Both the position numbers and the translations under genes were made by a program. Below are positions 1 to 7,404 of a stretch of 7,848 bases of DNA, piece after piece (the first letter of the stretch is position 1; every line of letters begins with the position of its first letter). Where the stretch lies: contig CAMZKS010000104.1 in NCBI GenBank assembly GCA_947311285.1, positions 1 through 7,848 of the forward strand, given 5' to 3'. The DNA is from an uncultured bacterium (GTDB lineage Bacteria; Patescibacteriota; Gracilibacteria; UBA4473). A model generated the notes under the pieces. That model was not told the origin of the DNA and did no database searches. It saw only the letters and a program-made list of their open reading frames with translations.

Positions 1-133
1 ATTAGGCAAGAAGTTTCATCTAATGAATGATAATTTTGAGGGCTTTAAATCCGAAATCAAAAAACTAAAAAAAAATGATGTGGTTCTGCTTGAATCTAAA
101 TTGAGTTCAAAAGTCTTAAGATTATTTAGATAG
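1..133 (+). CDS. C-terminal end of an upstream gene, possibly Mur ligase family (partial)
   Basis: An open frame enters from the left edge (first full codon at 2) and runs 43 codons to TAG at 131-133. The visible tail includes FEGFKSEIKKLKKNDVVLLESK and ends KVLRLFR. A short helix, a lysine-rich turn, then 'NDVVLLES' resembles the end of MurF-like Mur ligases, where a 'GDxVLxKGS/EG' strand precedes a final helix. That is a resemblance from memory, not proof. The next gene begins at the base right after this stop, so the two are surely cotranscribed and probably translationally coupled. The envelope-type genes downstream make a Mur ligase plausible. That this is a real gene end is fairly safe; the family is tentative. 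Confidence 0.55.
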   Translation, partial: LGKKFHLMNDNFEGFKSEIKKLKKNDVVLLESKLSSKVLRLFR

Positions 134-1342
134 ATGAAAAAACTCCTATCAAACCAAATCAACCCCCATTTCAAACTGCTAGATAGCCTACACGCTATTG
201 GGAGTTTGTTGGCAGGTAAAAATCATAAATCATTAAACACCCTTTTTGAAGAAACGTTTAAAACTAAAAACATTTTTTTTACTAACACGGCTCGCTCGGC
301 GTTGGGCTTAATTTGCGAAACGGTTAAACCTGATCCAAGTAAACGTATTGCCTTGCCGGCCTTTATTTGCGCCGTTGTGGCCACGCCTTTTTTAGCTCGA
401 GGCTATAAAATAGAATGGATTGAAACGGACGATAACGGTGTCATAGACGTGAAAGATTTTGAATCTAAAGCGGCCAAAGTTTCAATGGTGGTCGTACCTC
501 ATATTTTCGGTCAATCCGCCCCACTTCAACAAATCGCAGAAATTGCAAAACTGCACAATATTTTTGTAATTGAAGATGGGGCGCACTTAATTCGTCAGTT
601 CCAGCCTTATTTCAAAACACTTGCCGACGCACAAATTCTTAGTTTTGGACGAGAAAAAGTTATTAGTTGTGTTAGTGGTGGGGCCCTAATTTGGAAAGAA
701 AACTCAGCTTATCATGAACACTTTAAAGCCCTAGAAACGAGATTAAAAAAACCCTCTCTTGGTTGGGTTGTTCGTCATACACTGCAACCCCTTATTTTTA
801 GCTTGAGTTTATGTTGGTGGCATCAAGGAGGCAAAATCATTCCGTGGTTAGCCCTCAAGTTGAAGCTTCTCCCTTTAGCCGTAACCCCCTTAGAAAAAAA
901 AGGCCAAGAAGATACGCCCCTCACCCGTTTGGGCTTGCCTCAAAAAAGAATACTCGCTCGGCAAATAAAAAACTTTGACCGACGCGCTGTTCATGCGCAG
1001 TCCATGGCATTAGCTTGGGAAGAAGTTCTTAAGCCTTTATGGCCAGAAGCAACAATTGAGGCTTCAAACACCGCATTCAGATTTTTGATAAAAAAATTGA
1101 GTCCGACTCAAAAAGAAGAAATTATTTACACCCTAAAGCAACGCCAAGCGCCTTATCATCTTTCCGATTGGGACGGTGTACCTATCAGTCCTTCTGGTGT
1201 TCTCTATTCAAAATTCGGTTACAAACCTGGCCAATGCCCTAACGCGGAATATTTTGCCAGAACCTACCTTACTTTCCCAACTAATATCAGAACCCAAAAA
1301 GCAAACATAAAAGCCTTTGCTAAATATATCAACCCCACTTAG
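134..1342 (+). CDS. DegT/DnrJ/EryC1/StrS-type PLP-dependent aminotransferase
   Basis: This 402-residue protein has the usual length and layout of fold-type I sugar aminotransferases of the DegT family. These enzymes make amino sugars from keto sugars with PLP, acting in the cytoplasm. Visible motifs are the phosphate-loop segment TNTARSAL (50-57), LPAF (74-77), VVVPHIFGQ (119-127), and the cofactor-ring aspartate D148 in VIEDGAH. The likely Schiff-base lysine is K175 in SFGREKVISCVSGG (170-183). The glycine-rich stretch after the lysine reads VSGG instead of the common GEGG, so this is a divergent member and the substrate cannot be named. The ATG follows the previous stop with no spacer and no Shine-Dalgarno sequence, which suggests reinitiation. 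Downstream, after 12 bp, lies a membrane protein and then a FemAB ligase, pointing to envelope glycan or peptidoglycan chemistry. A role other than sugar amination is possible. Confidence 0.85.
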   Translation: MKKLLSNQINPHFKLLDSLHAIGSLLAGKNHKSLNTLFEETFKTKNIFFTNTARSALGLICETVKPDPSKRIALPAFICAVVATPFLARGYKIEWIETDDNGVIDVKDFESKAAKVSMVVVPHIFGQSAPLQQIAEIAKLHNIFVIEDGAHLIRQFQPYFKTLADAQILSFGREKVISCVSGGALIWKENSAYHEHFKALETRLKKPSLGWVVRHTLQPLIFSLSLCWWHQGGKIIPWLALKLKLLPLAVTPLEKKGQEDTPLTRLGLPQKRILARQIKNFDRRAVHAQSMALAWEEVLKPLWPEATIEASNTAFRFLIKKLSPTQKEEIIYTLKQRQAPYHLSDWDGVPISPSGVLYSKFGYKPGQCPNAEYFARTYLTFPTNIRTQKANIKAFAKYINPT

Positions 1343-1354
1343 AATTAATCTTGA

Positions 1355-2587
1355 ATGTCTGCGCCCCAAACACCCACTCCTAATCTCAATCAGGCCACAC
1401 CACAAGGCAACATGCCCCCCGTGGTTCCGCCAGTCGTTGCCGTTAAAGCCATCGACAAAAAAGCACTAAGAATGGCCAAAACCAAATATTTAAAAGCAAA
1501 ATTTGCTAATATTTTTGGACGTGTACGTCGGCACGTCGCCTTTTTTATTGTCTGTGGTCTTTTTCTTTACGCTAATATTTGGGTGTTTGCGAGTGCTTGG
1601 CAACAAGAAAAAGCGGGTAAAAATGATAACTGGTTTCATGAAGGTTTATTTCTTGTTATCACGGTAGTACTACTTATTACTTTCTACTATCGTTTGTATC
1701 GTAAGTCTAAGGTTTATCAAACCGCACTGATTAACCGCGAATTAGCCGAAAAAGCCGCTCAGGAAGCCCGCCTAAAGCTAGAGGAAGAACAAAAAAAACA
1801 GGCCTTTATGGGACTTCTCAAGGATTTTCAATCAGCCTCCAATTATAACCAAAAAAGCACTACAATGGCAAAACTCTTAACCGTTGGATTAGAATCTAAT
1901 TTATTAAGACAAGACGCCATTAACTCACTATGTGACCTAAATCAGTGGATGACCGAGTATGAAGGTTATTTGTCCACCCAAAATTTAATTGTATGGCGAC
2001 TTAAAAGTTCTCTTTTTGAACAATCAGAGCGGTTTCAAGTCGATAGTGCTACCCAAGATCTAAGTATCAAATCCGTTAATATCATTGAAGCTATTGTAAA
2101 AAGACACCTAGCCGATTTCTCTAGTGGCCGAACCAAAAAAGTTCTCGACCTTAGCCATAAAACAATTCCAACCCTAACCTTAACCGCTCAGACGATTCCC
2201 GAAGGCAGTCTTAAACTTGATCACTCTAATTTATGGCAATCAAACTTTGCAGAAACAAAAATTAACGGTCTTTCTTTCGCTGGTTGTAACCTGCAATCTT
2301 CAAGTTTTTGGCGCGCTCAATGGGATGAGGTTAACGTTCAGGAAGCCAATCTTCAATCCTCAAAACTTAGAACTAACTTGCAAGGCGTAAAGAATTTAAC
2401 CGCTACTCAGTTTTTCGGCACCAAAGAGTGGGAACTTTGTTATTTAAGTCCCGAACAGCAAACACTGTTTTTTAGCAACACAGACACGATCCCACAAGAC
2501 GCTCAATCAAAGTGGGACAGTGCTGAACCTCGGCGTCGCAAACTCTATTTCAACTTACTTCGTCAGCAAGCTGACGCCTTAGAATAA
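1355..2587 (+). CDS. Two-pass membrane protein with coiled coil and pentapeptide repeats, function unknown
   Basis: I do not recognise this 410-residue protein as a named family. It starts with a Pro/Gln-rich, probably disordered tail (1-30) and a basic stretch (31-60). Two hydrophobic segments follow, about 61-80 and 95-112. Arg/Lys residues before the first and after the second predict both termini in the cytoplasm with a loop of about 15 residues outside. A charged helix rich in Ala/Glu/Lys (126-150) looks like a short coiled coil. Residues 150-285 are a mixed region without motifs I know. From S291 to T340 there are ten consecutive five-residue units (SNLWQ SNFAE TKING LSFAG, then CNLQS SSFWR AQWDE VNVQE, then ANLQS SKLRT) with L, F, I, V or W at the centre. 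This is the pattern of a pentapeptide-repeat right-handed beta helix. The gene lies 12 bp after the aminotransferase and 4 bp before the FemAB gene. Its start has no Shine-Dalgarno sequence; the ATG is the first after the upstream stop. Confidence 0.8.
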   Translation: MSAPQTPTPNLNQATPQGNMPPVVPPVVAVKAIDKKALRMAKTKYLKAKFANIFGRVRRHVAFFIVCGLFLYANIWVFASAWQQEKAGKNDNWFHEGLFLVITVVLLITFYYRLYRKSKVYQTALINRELAEKAAQEARLKLEEEQKKQAFMGLLKDFQSASNYNQKSTTMAKLLTVGLESNLLRQDAINSLCDLNQWMTEYEGYLSTQNLIVWRLKSSLFEQSERFQVDSATQDLSIKSVNIIEAIVKRHLADFSSGRTKKVLDLSHKTIPTLTLTAQTIPEGSLKLDHSNLWQSNFAETKINGLSFAGCNLQSSSFWRAQWDEVNVQEANLQSSKLRTNLQGVKNLTATQFFGTKEWELCYLSPEQQTLFFSNTDTIPQDAQSKWDSAEPRRRKLYFNLLRQQADALE

Positions 2588-2591
2588 ATTC

Positions 2592-3593
2592 ATGTTTAAC
2601 GTCCAAATAATTACAGCCGATCGTTTTGATACATTTAGTCGTGGCTTTGAAAGTGAAAAGGACTTTTTACAATCCGTCGCATTTGCAAAATATCGTAAAA
2701 ATTGTGGTGAAAAAATAAGACTTGAAGGCTACTTTAAAGGGGATAAGTTAGTCGCCGTAGCGCTTATTCAAAACCTAAAAACAAAACTAAAAAAATGGCT
2801 ACACGTTCCTCATGGCCCCCTTGTTAAACCTCTATTCAAAGATGAGTTTTGGCCTTGGTGGCTAAATCATTACCGCCAGCTTGGAATCACTCTTAAACAA
2901 GATTTAGTGCGCGTATCACCTCTTGAAATCGCCACTACGAAAATTGACTTTAATAAAGCGAATTTTAAACCCGCCGCCATACATCTAGTTAACCCCGAAA
3001 CTTCATGGATACTAGATATCACAAAAACGGAAGAAGCACTTTTCGCTGAAATGAAAAAATCAACGCGTTATGAAGTTCGTAAAGGCCTCAAACCAGAAAT
3101 CGGATTTACCACCACTATCGATCAAGATTTAGAAACTTTTTGGGCTTTGCACGAAGCGACCGTCGCCCGACAGGGTTTTATACCTTTCACCAAACAATCG
3201 ACCCAAGCGGAAATCAACGCCTTTGGCAATGCATGTAAAATCATTACCATTTGGCATGAAGATAAAGCTCTTGCCAGTGGCATTTTCTTATTCGACGAAA
3301 AAGCCGCTTACTACCATCAAGGCGCCTCCGTTCACTCAAAACTACCGGCGGCGCACGCCTATATTTGGGCCGCCATTTTAGAGGCTAAAGCCCGAGGCTG
3401 CATGGAGTTTAACTTTTGGGGCGTTGCTCCAGAGGCTGACACCGCCCATCCATGGTTTGGACTTTCAAAGTTTAAACGAGGGTTTGGAGGGTTTGAAAAA
3501 AACTACCACCACGTGCATGATTTTGAAATCACCTGGAAGGCCAAACTAAACCGTATTATTGAAACTCGTAGAAAGAAAAAGCGAGGGTATTAG
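2592..3593 (+). CDS. FemA/FemB-family peptidoglycan aminoacyl transferase (lipid II:glycine glycyltransferase-like)
   Basis: The 333-residue protein fits the FemABX family, GNAT-fold enzymes that move amino acids from aminoacyl-tRNA onto the stem peptide of lipid-linked peptidoglycan precursors at the inner face of the membrane. Typical motifs appear in order: WLHVPHGPLVKP (69-80), PETSWILDI (135-143), the basic helix MKKSTRYEVRKG (154-165), YYHQGAS (240-246), FNFWGVAP (273-280), and HPWFGLSKFKRGFGG (286-300). The length fits members that lack the long tRNA-synthetase-like coiled-coil insertion of staphylococcal FemA. Which amino acid is added cannot be read from the sequence. The tail ends in a strongly basic RRKKKRGY, which may contact RNA or membrane phosphates. 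It is the last gene of the tight cluster; the start has no Shine-Dalgarno sequence and follows the previous stop by 4 bp, so coupling is likely. Confidence 0.88.
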   Translation: MFNVQIITADRFDTFSRGFESEKDFLQSVAFAKYRKNCGEKIRLEGYFKGDKLVAVALIQNLKTKLKKWLHVPHGPLVKPLFKDEFWPWWLNHYRQLGITLKQDLVRVSPLEIATTKIDFNKANFKPAAIHLVNPETSWILDITKTEEALFAEMKKSTRYEVRKGLKPEIGFTTTIDQDLETFWALHEATVARQGFIPFTKQSTQAEINAFGNACKIITIWHEDKALASGIFLFDEKAAYYHQGASVHSKLPAAHAYIWAAILEAKARGCMEFNFWGVAPEADTAHPWFGLSKFKRGFGGFEKNYHHVHDFEITWKAKLNRIIETRRKKKRGY

Positions 3594-3678
3594 ACAAACT
3601 GAAAGTACTAATTTGAAACATAAAACCAAACACGAAGTTCTTGCTTCCTGTTTATTTTCAATCACCCCTCTTTATCAC

Positions 3679-3706
3679 TAGACAAATAAGGCTTTTTCTC
3701 TACCCT
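3679..3706 (+). promoter_or_regulatory. Weak candidate promoter for infB
   Basis: TAGACA (3679-3684, five of six bases of the -35 consensus) is separated by 16 bp from TACCCT (3701-3706), a poor -10 match at three of six. The ATG of infB follows 10 bp later, so a transcript from here would have almost no leader. This is the only -35/-10 pair I could find in the 123-bp gap (3594-3716), which otherwise shows no terminator, strong hairpin or open frame worth calling. infB could also be read from the upstream operon. Confidence 0.25.
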
Positions 3707-3716
3707 CTACATACTT

Positions 3717-5840
3717 ATGCCTATAAATTTATCAGCTCTCGCAAAAAAACTCGCTATAGCCCCAGAAGCCGTCTCGCTTCACGCTATGGATTTAGACTTC
3801 GATATTCCGGAGGACGAAATGATTCCTGATAGTATTGCCGCGGCAATTGAAAAAATTGAAATTGGCGATGACATCGCTCAACTAGACCATGAGTTAGAAG
3901 AACAAATGGATCGTGAGATTGTTGAAAAACAGTCTGCAAAAACGGCCGGACAAAAGAAGGTCCCACACAAGACTAAAAAGAAGGAGGAGTTTGTAGAAAA
4001 AGAAGAAGTAATTGAAATTATCACTGCTGAAGACGGAACCTTGATTCTACCCGAAACCATGACCGTTCGGCAGTTAGCCATTAAAATATCTAAACCGATT
4101 CCGTTAGTTTTAGTAAAACTAAAACAAAATGGGATTGTGGCTAATTTGGCTCAAGAAGTTGATTACGAGACTGCGGCAATTATCGCGGAGGAGATGGGCG
4201 TTAAAGTAAAAAAAGAAGCAGCAGAACTCTCAGGTGAAGATTTGTTCCGAGGAAACTTAGCAGAAATTTTAGCCGACGAGGAAATTGAATACCTCGTCGA
4301 GCGCCCACCAGTTGTTTCTATTATGGGGCACGTTGATCATGGAAAAACGTCTATTCTAGATTATATCCGAGAATCAAAAGTTGTGGACAGCGAAGCCGGA
4401 GGTATTACCCAAAGTATTGGGGCGTATCAAGTTATTCAAAATAATAAACCCATTACTTTTCTCGATACGCCTGGGCATGAAGCCTTTACGACGATGAGAG
4501 CTCGTGGCGCCCGTGCCACCGATATCGCTATTCTAGTAGTGGCGGCGACCGAAGGCCTGAAACCACAATCAATTGAAGCGATTAATCATGCAAAAGCCGC
4601 TGAAATTCCGGTAATAATCGCGATCAATAAAATGGATCTACCGGGTGCCGATCCTGAAATCGTTAAAAGTAAGCTCGTTGAAAACGGTTTAAACCCAGAA
4701 GATTGGGGTGGAGAAACACCGTGTATTCCCGTATCCGCGAAAACAGGACTCGGTATTGATAAACTTATTGAAGCGGTTCAAACGATGGCAGAGAAACTAA
4801 AACTTAAGGCCAATCCTGGTCGAAAAGCGATCGGAACGATTATTGAATCCACGATGGACAAAAAATCTGGAATTTCTGCAACGATTTTGGTAAACACAGG
4901 GACTCTAAAACAAGGAGATCCTTTCGTTATTTATGATCAAAACGGAAAAGTAAGAGTAATGAAGAATTACAAAGGAGACGTTATAAAACAAGCCCAACCT
5001 TCAACACCGGTACTTATTTCAGGATTTAGTGATTTACCGCGAGCCGGTGACTTGTTACAAGTAATGGAAAGTGACAAGATTGCTCGAAAAAGATCTGAAG
5101 AAGTGGCTTCAATCAAACATGAAGACGATATTAAAAATCGTCAGCAGTTCTCGTTGGCAACGCTAAAGTCTCGAATTGCTGAAGGGAAATTAGATCAATT
5201 AAAAATAATTGTAAAAGCAGACACCAAAGGGGCGCTAGAGGCGGTTGTTGCAGAGTGCGAAAAAGCAAAAACAGACGAAAGCATGGCGAAAGTGGTTCAC
5301 TCTGGAGTCGGTGAAATCACCGAGTCAGATGTAATGCTCGCCGCCGCCGGTGAAACTATTCTGGTGGGCTTTAATGTTAAAGCACCTGGACGAGTGGCTA
5401 AACTTGCCGACAGAGAAGGCGTTGAAATCATAAGTCACAATGTAATTTATCACTTAAGTGAACAATTACAGGAAATTCTTGAAGGTCGAATTGGTGAATC
5501 TGACACGGAAAGCTTGGTCGGAGAATTCATGATCAAGAAAGTATTTGCGGCTAACAAAAAAATGGCCGTACTGGGCGGAGAAATTCTGTCTGGAAAAGTA
5601 AGAAAATTAAGCCAGTTTAGAATCTTTAGAAAAACACCAATCGAAGAAAACGAAAAAATTGAACGAACGGACGAAGGGGAAGAAATTATTGGTTATGCTA
5701 AAATTGAAACCGTACAGAATGGCGCTGAAGCGGTTAATGAACTTTCGGCAGTCGGTACGGATTGTGGAATGCGAATTGAACACACTAATATAGTCTTTGA
5801 AGAAGGTGATCGTTTGGAACTATTTGTGAAAAAAGGGTAA
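3717..5840 (+). CDS. infB: Translation initiation factor IF-2
   Basis: IF-2 is the GTPase that brings initiator fMet-tRNA to the 30S subunit and promotes 50S joining. The 707-residue product is complete and close to the compact Gram-positive length. An IF2_N-like start (MPINLSALAKKL) is followed by an acidic then Lys-rich linker (about 50-100) and a second IF2_N-like module (111-165). The G domain begins near 197: G1 GHVDHGKT (204-211), switch I EAGGITQSIGA (226-236), G3 DTPGH (250-254), G4 NKMD (304-307), G5 SAK (340-342). Domain II spans about 370-450, the IF-2 domain 3 about 478-590, and the fMet-tRNA-binding C2 domain about 600-707. Two oddities: switch I has Ser233 where GGITQHIGA normally has His, and the C2 domain has a charged enlargement around 640-657. 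The start is set by the N-terminal motif; no Shine-Dalgarno sequence precedes it. The usual nusA and rbfA neighbours are not adjacent. The stop codon opens the first 64-bp palindromic repeat. Confidence 0.97.
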   Translation: MPINLSALAKKLAIAPEAVSLHAMDLDFDIPEDEMIPDSIAAAIEKIEIGDDIAQLDHELEEQMDREIVEKQSAKTAGQKKVPHKTKKKEEFVEKEEVIEIITAEDGTLILPETMTVRQLAIKISKPIPLVLVKLKQNGIVANLAQEVDYETAAIIAEEMGVKVKKEAAELSGEDLFRGNLAEILADEEIEYLVERPPVVSIMGHVDHGKTSILDYIRESKVVDSEAGGITQSIGAYQVIQNNKPITFLDTPGHEAFTTMRARGARATDIAILVVAATEGLKPQSIEAINHAKAAEIPVIIAINKMDLPGADPEIVKSKLVENGLNPEDWGGETPCIPVSAKTGLGIDKLIEAVQTMAEKLKLKANPGRKAIGTIIESTMDKKSGISATILVNTGTLKQGDPFVIYDQNGKVRVMKNYKGDVIKQAQPSTPVLISGFSDLPRAGDLLQVMESDKIARKRSEEVASIKHEDDIKNRQQFSLATLKSRIAEGKLDQLKIIVKADTKGALEAVVAECEKAKTDESMAKVVHSGVGEITESDVMLAAAGETILVGFNVKAPGRVAKLADREGVEIISHNVIYHLSEQLQEILEGRIGESDTESLVGEFMIKKVFAANKKMAVLGGEILSGKVRKLSQFRIFRKTPIEENEKIERTDEGEEIIGYAKIETVQNGAEAVNELSAVGTDCGMRIEHTNIVFEEGDRLELFVKKG

Positions 5841-5901
5841 AGAGATTTCCAGTTCGAACTCTAAAATGCAACTTTTAACACAGAGTTCGAACTGAGTAAA
5901 T
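5838..5901 (+). repeat. 64-bp palindromic repeat, copy A, starting at the infB stop codon
   Basis: This copy begins with the TAA of infB. Two perfectly complementary 13-base arms, CAGTTCGAACTCT (5850-5862) and AGAGTTCGAACTG (5882-5894), enclose a 19-nt loop. Each arm contains the self-complementary 10-mer AGTTCGAACT, with centres 33 bp apart. An outer stem, GAGATTT (5842-5848) with AAATCTC (5898-5904), extends the hairpin past a 1/3-nt internal loop; its last three bases lie just outside the shared unit. Within the loop AAAA and TTTT can also pair. No T-run follows on the plus strand, so it is not a standard intrinsic terminator. It matches copy B at 7402-7465 in 59 of 64 positions, in the same orientation. 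Confidence 0.93.
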
Positions 5902-5919
5902 CTCACTTACAAAACAAAA

Positions 5920-5947
5920 TTTACTAACCAGCGTTCTAACCTACAAT
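5920..5947 (+). promoter_or_regulatory. Promoter for the sugar-transferase gene, probably giving a leaderless mRNA
   Basis: TTTACT (5920-5925, four of six bases of the -35 consensus) lies 16 bp before TACAAT (5942-5947, five of six bases of the -10 consensus). The ATG at 5956 starts 8 nt after the -10 box, about where transcription should begin, so the mRNA would be leaderless or have only a base or two before the start. The promoter follows palindromic repeat copy A, which would lie just upstream of the polymerase site. Assigned by eye from consensus only. Confidence 0.5.
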
Positions 5948-5955
5948 AGAGTAGC

Positions 5956-7404
5956 ATGAAGAAAAGTGATATCCTCCAGGCTTTAGCGCGAATTTCAACC
6001 GATGGGATTATGAGCTTTTCGGCTTTTACACTCGCCTACTATCTTCGCATGGAGTGGTACGAAGTCAGTCTTTTTAACGGCTTACAAACTATTACGCTCT
6101 TCCCTCCACCCAATACGCTATTTCCTTTTAGCGTTTATCTTAAATTTGTAATTTTATTTACCGTAACACTCATGCTTGTTATGGCGTTACAAGGACGGTA
6201 CCGGCTCGGAGCCGACGAAAAAATGTTAGATGAGTGGCAGTATACTTTTTGGAGTATCACCGCTAGTATGACCCTGCTGTTAGGTTATTTTTTCTTTACG
6301 AAAGATTACTTTTTCTCGCGACTCATTTTTGGATTAGCGTGGGTGTTAACTGTCTTTTTTATTTGGATAGGGCGTGGCCTTACTCGCTTGGTTATCAAAA
6401 AATTACACGCCTTAGATTGGGGTGTTCAGTCAGTGCTTATTTTGGGCAGCGGCGCGCTAGCAGAAAAAGTTTTAAAAGGCATTAACAAGCAACCCCATTA
6501 TAAAATTGCCGGCATCTTAACCGAAAAGAAATCACTCCGTAAATCATGGCAAGGTCTCTCTGTTTGGGGCAATTTCAGCAGCCTGAGTGCTGTTTTAAGG
6601 CGTGAAGCCATCGATGAGGTGTGGTTAACAGAAAGTACCACCACGGCTATGACCGCCAAAATAGTAGCAGCCTCGCACATTAATCATAAAAAGTTTAAAT
6701 TCTTTCCGGATGAACTCGGCTTAGACCTAGCCGCCATAAAAGTTTCCACGTTTGATAAATTTCCAATCATAACCCTACTAAACTCCCCCCTTTACGGTTG
6801 GTGGTCCTTTGTGAAATATAGCTTGGACTTTGTTTTTAGTATTGGGTTATTAATTTTACTTAGTCCTGTTTTTTTTGTGGTCAGTCTATTAGTTTGGTTT
6901 ACAAATACCAAGGCGCCTATTTTTTATCGCTCAAATCGAGTAGGGGCGGATGGGAAAATTTTTAAATGTTATAAGTTCCGAACTATGGTCGTGGATGCGG
7001 AAGCACAAAAAGCAAAATTGATTACACAGAATGAACGCAAAGGCGGTGTGCTGTTTAAGCTGGCAGAAGATCCTCGAATTACGCCCTTAGGACATTTTTT
7101 AAGAAAGTTTTCGATTGATGAATTACCACAACTATTAAATATTTTTAAAGGCGATATGAGCTTTGTTGGTCCTCGTCCCCACTTAGTTGAAGAAGTAAAA
7201 AAGTATCCCGACCATAACCGTCAATTATTATCACTCCGCCCGGGGCTTAGTGGCATGGCACAAATTAACGGCCGCTCTAGTTTAAGCTTTGAAGAAGAGA
7301 TGAAGCACGAAATGTTTTATCTTAAAAGTTGGTCTTTATGGCTCGATGGCGTGATCATTATCAAGACCTTTCTGGTTGTGGTTAAAGGAGAAAATGCTGG
7401 TTAA
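5956..7404 (+). CDS. Polyprenyl-phosphate sugar-1-phosphate transferase (WbaP/WcaJ/EpsL type)
   Basis: This family moves a sugar-1-phosphate from a nucleotide sugar to undecaprenyl phosphate at the inner membrane, the first step in building exopolysaccharide, O-antigen-like or glycoprotein glycans. The 482-residue protein has the full long-form layout. Four N-terminal membrane helices lie at about 15-31, 58-78, 98-114 and 120-138. A Rossmann-like domain with VLILGSGALAEKV (160-172) follows, then a re-entrant hydrophobic helix (286-311) with the conserved SPVFF. The catalytic domain shows RVGADGKIFKCYKFRTM (328-344), DPRITPLGHFLRKFSIDELPQ (372-392) containing the D388-E389 catalytic dyad, and GDMSFVGPRP (399-408). 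It ends with LRPGLSGMAQINGR (427-440). Sugar specificity cannot be read. The ATG is chosen because it lies 8 nt after a good -10 box and is followed by the expected N-terminus. No glycosyltransferase cluster is adjacent, and the gene is bracketed by two palindromic repeats, the second starting at its own stop codon. Confidence 0.93.
   Translation: MKKSDILQALARISTDGIMSFSAFTLAYYLRMEWYEVSLFNGLQTITLFPPPNTLFPFSVYLKFVILFTVTLMLVMALQGRYRLGADEKMLDEWQYTFWSITASMTLLLGYFFFTKDYFFSRLIFGLAWVLTVFFIWIGRGLTRLVIKKLHALDWGVQSVLILGSGALAEKVLKGINKQPHYKIAGILTEKKSLRKSWQGLSVWGNFSSLSAVLRREAIDEVWLTESTTTAMTAKIVAASHINHKKFKFFPDELGLDLAAIKVSTFDKFPIITLLNSPLYGWWSFVKYSLDFVFSIGLLILLSPVFFVVSLLVWFTNTKAPIFYRSNRVGADGKIFKCYKFRTMVVDAEAQKAKLITQNERKGGVLFKLAEDPRITPLGHFLRKFSIDELPQLLNIFKGDMSFVGPRPHLVEEVKKYPDHNRQLLSLRPGLSGMAQINGRSSLSFEEEMKHEMFYLKSWSLWLDGVIIIKTFLVVVKGENAG

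Noticed and set aside
1208..1405. 65-codon minus-strand open frame across the end of the aminotransferase gene
   Set aside because: It is antisense to well-supported coding sequence, with no recognisable motif or promoter.
3641..3829. 62-codon plus-strand open frame
   Set aside because: It overlaps the 5' end of infB in another frame and its composition resembles a shadow translation; no family resemblance.
3784..4081. Two minus-strand open frames (60 and 67 codons) antisense to infB
   Set aside because: Both mirror the codon pattern of the IF-2 N-terminal region and show no independent evidence.
5851..5893. LexA/SOS box
   Set aside because: The known Gram-positive box is GAAC-N4-GTTC; here the half-sites are in the opposite order (GTTCGAAC) and widely spaced.
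5850..5894. TTCGAA-containing arms as tRNA T-arms or a tRNA fragment
   Set aside because: The TTCGAAC string resembles a T-loop, but there is no acceptor stem, anticodon arm or CCA end nearby, and the arms pair with each other perfectly.
6498..6680. 60-codon minus-strand open frame inside the sugar-transferase gene
   Set aside because: It is antisense to conserved coding sequence, with no supporting signals.
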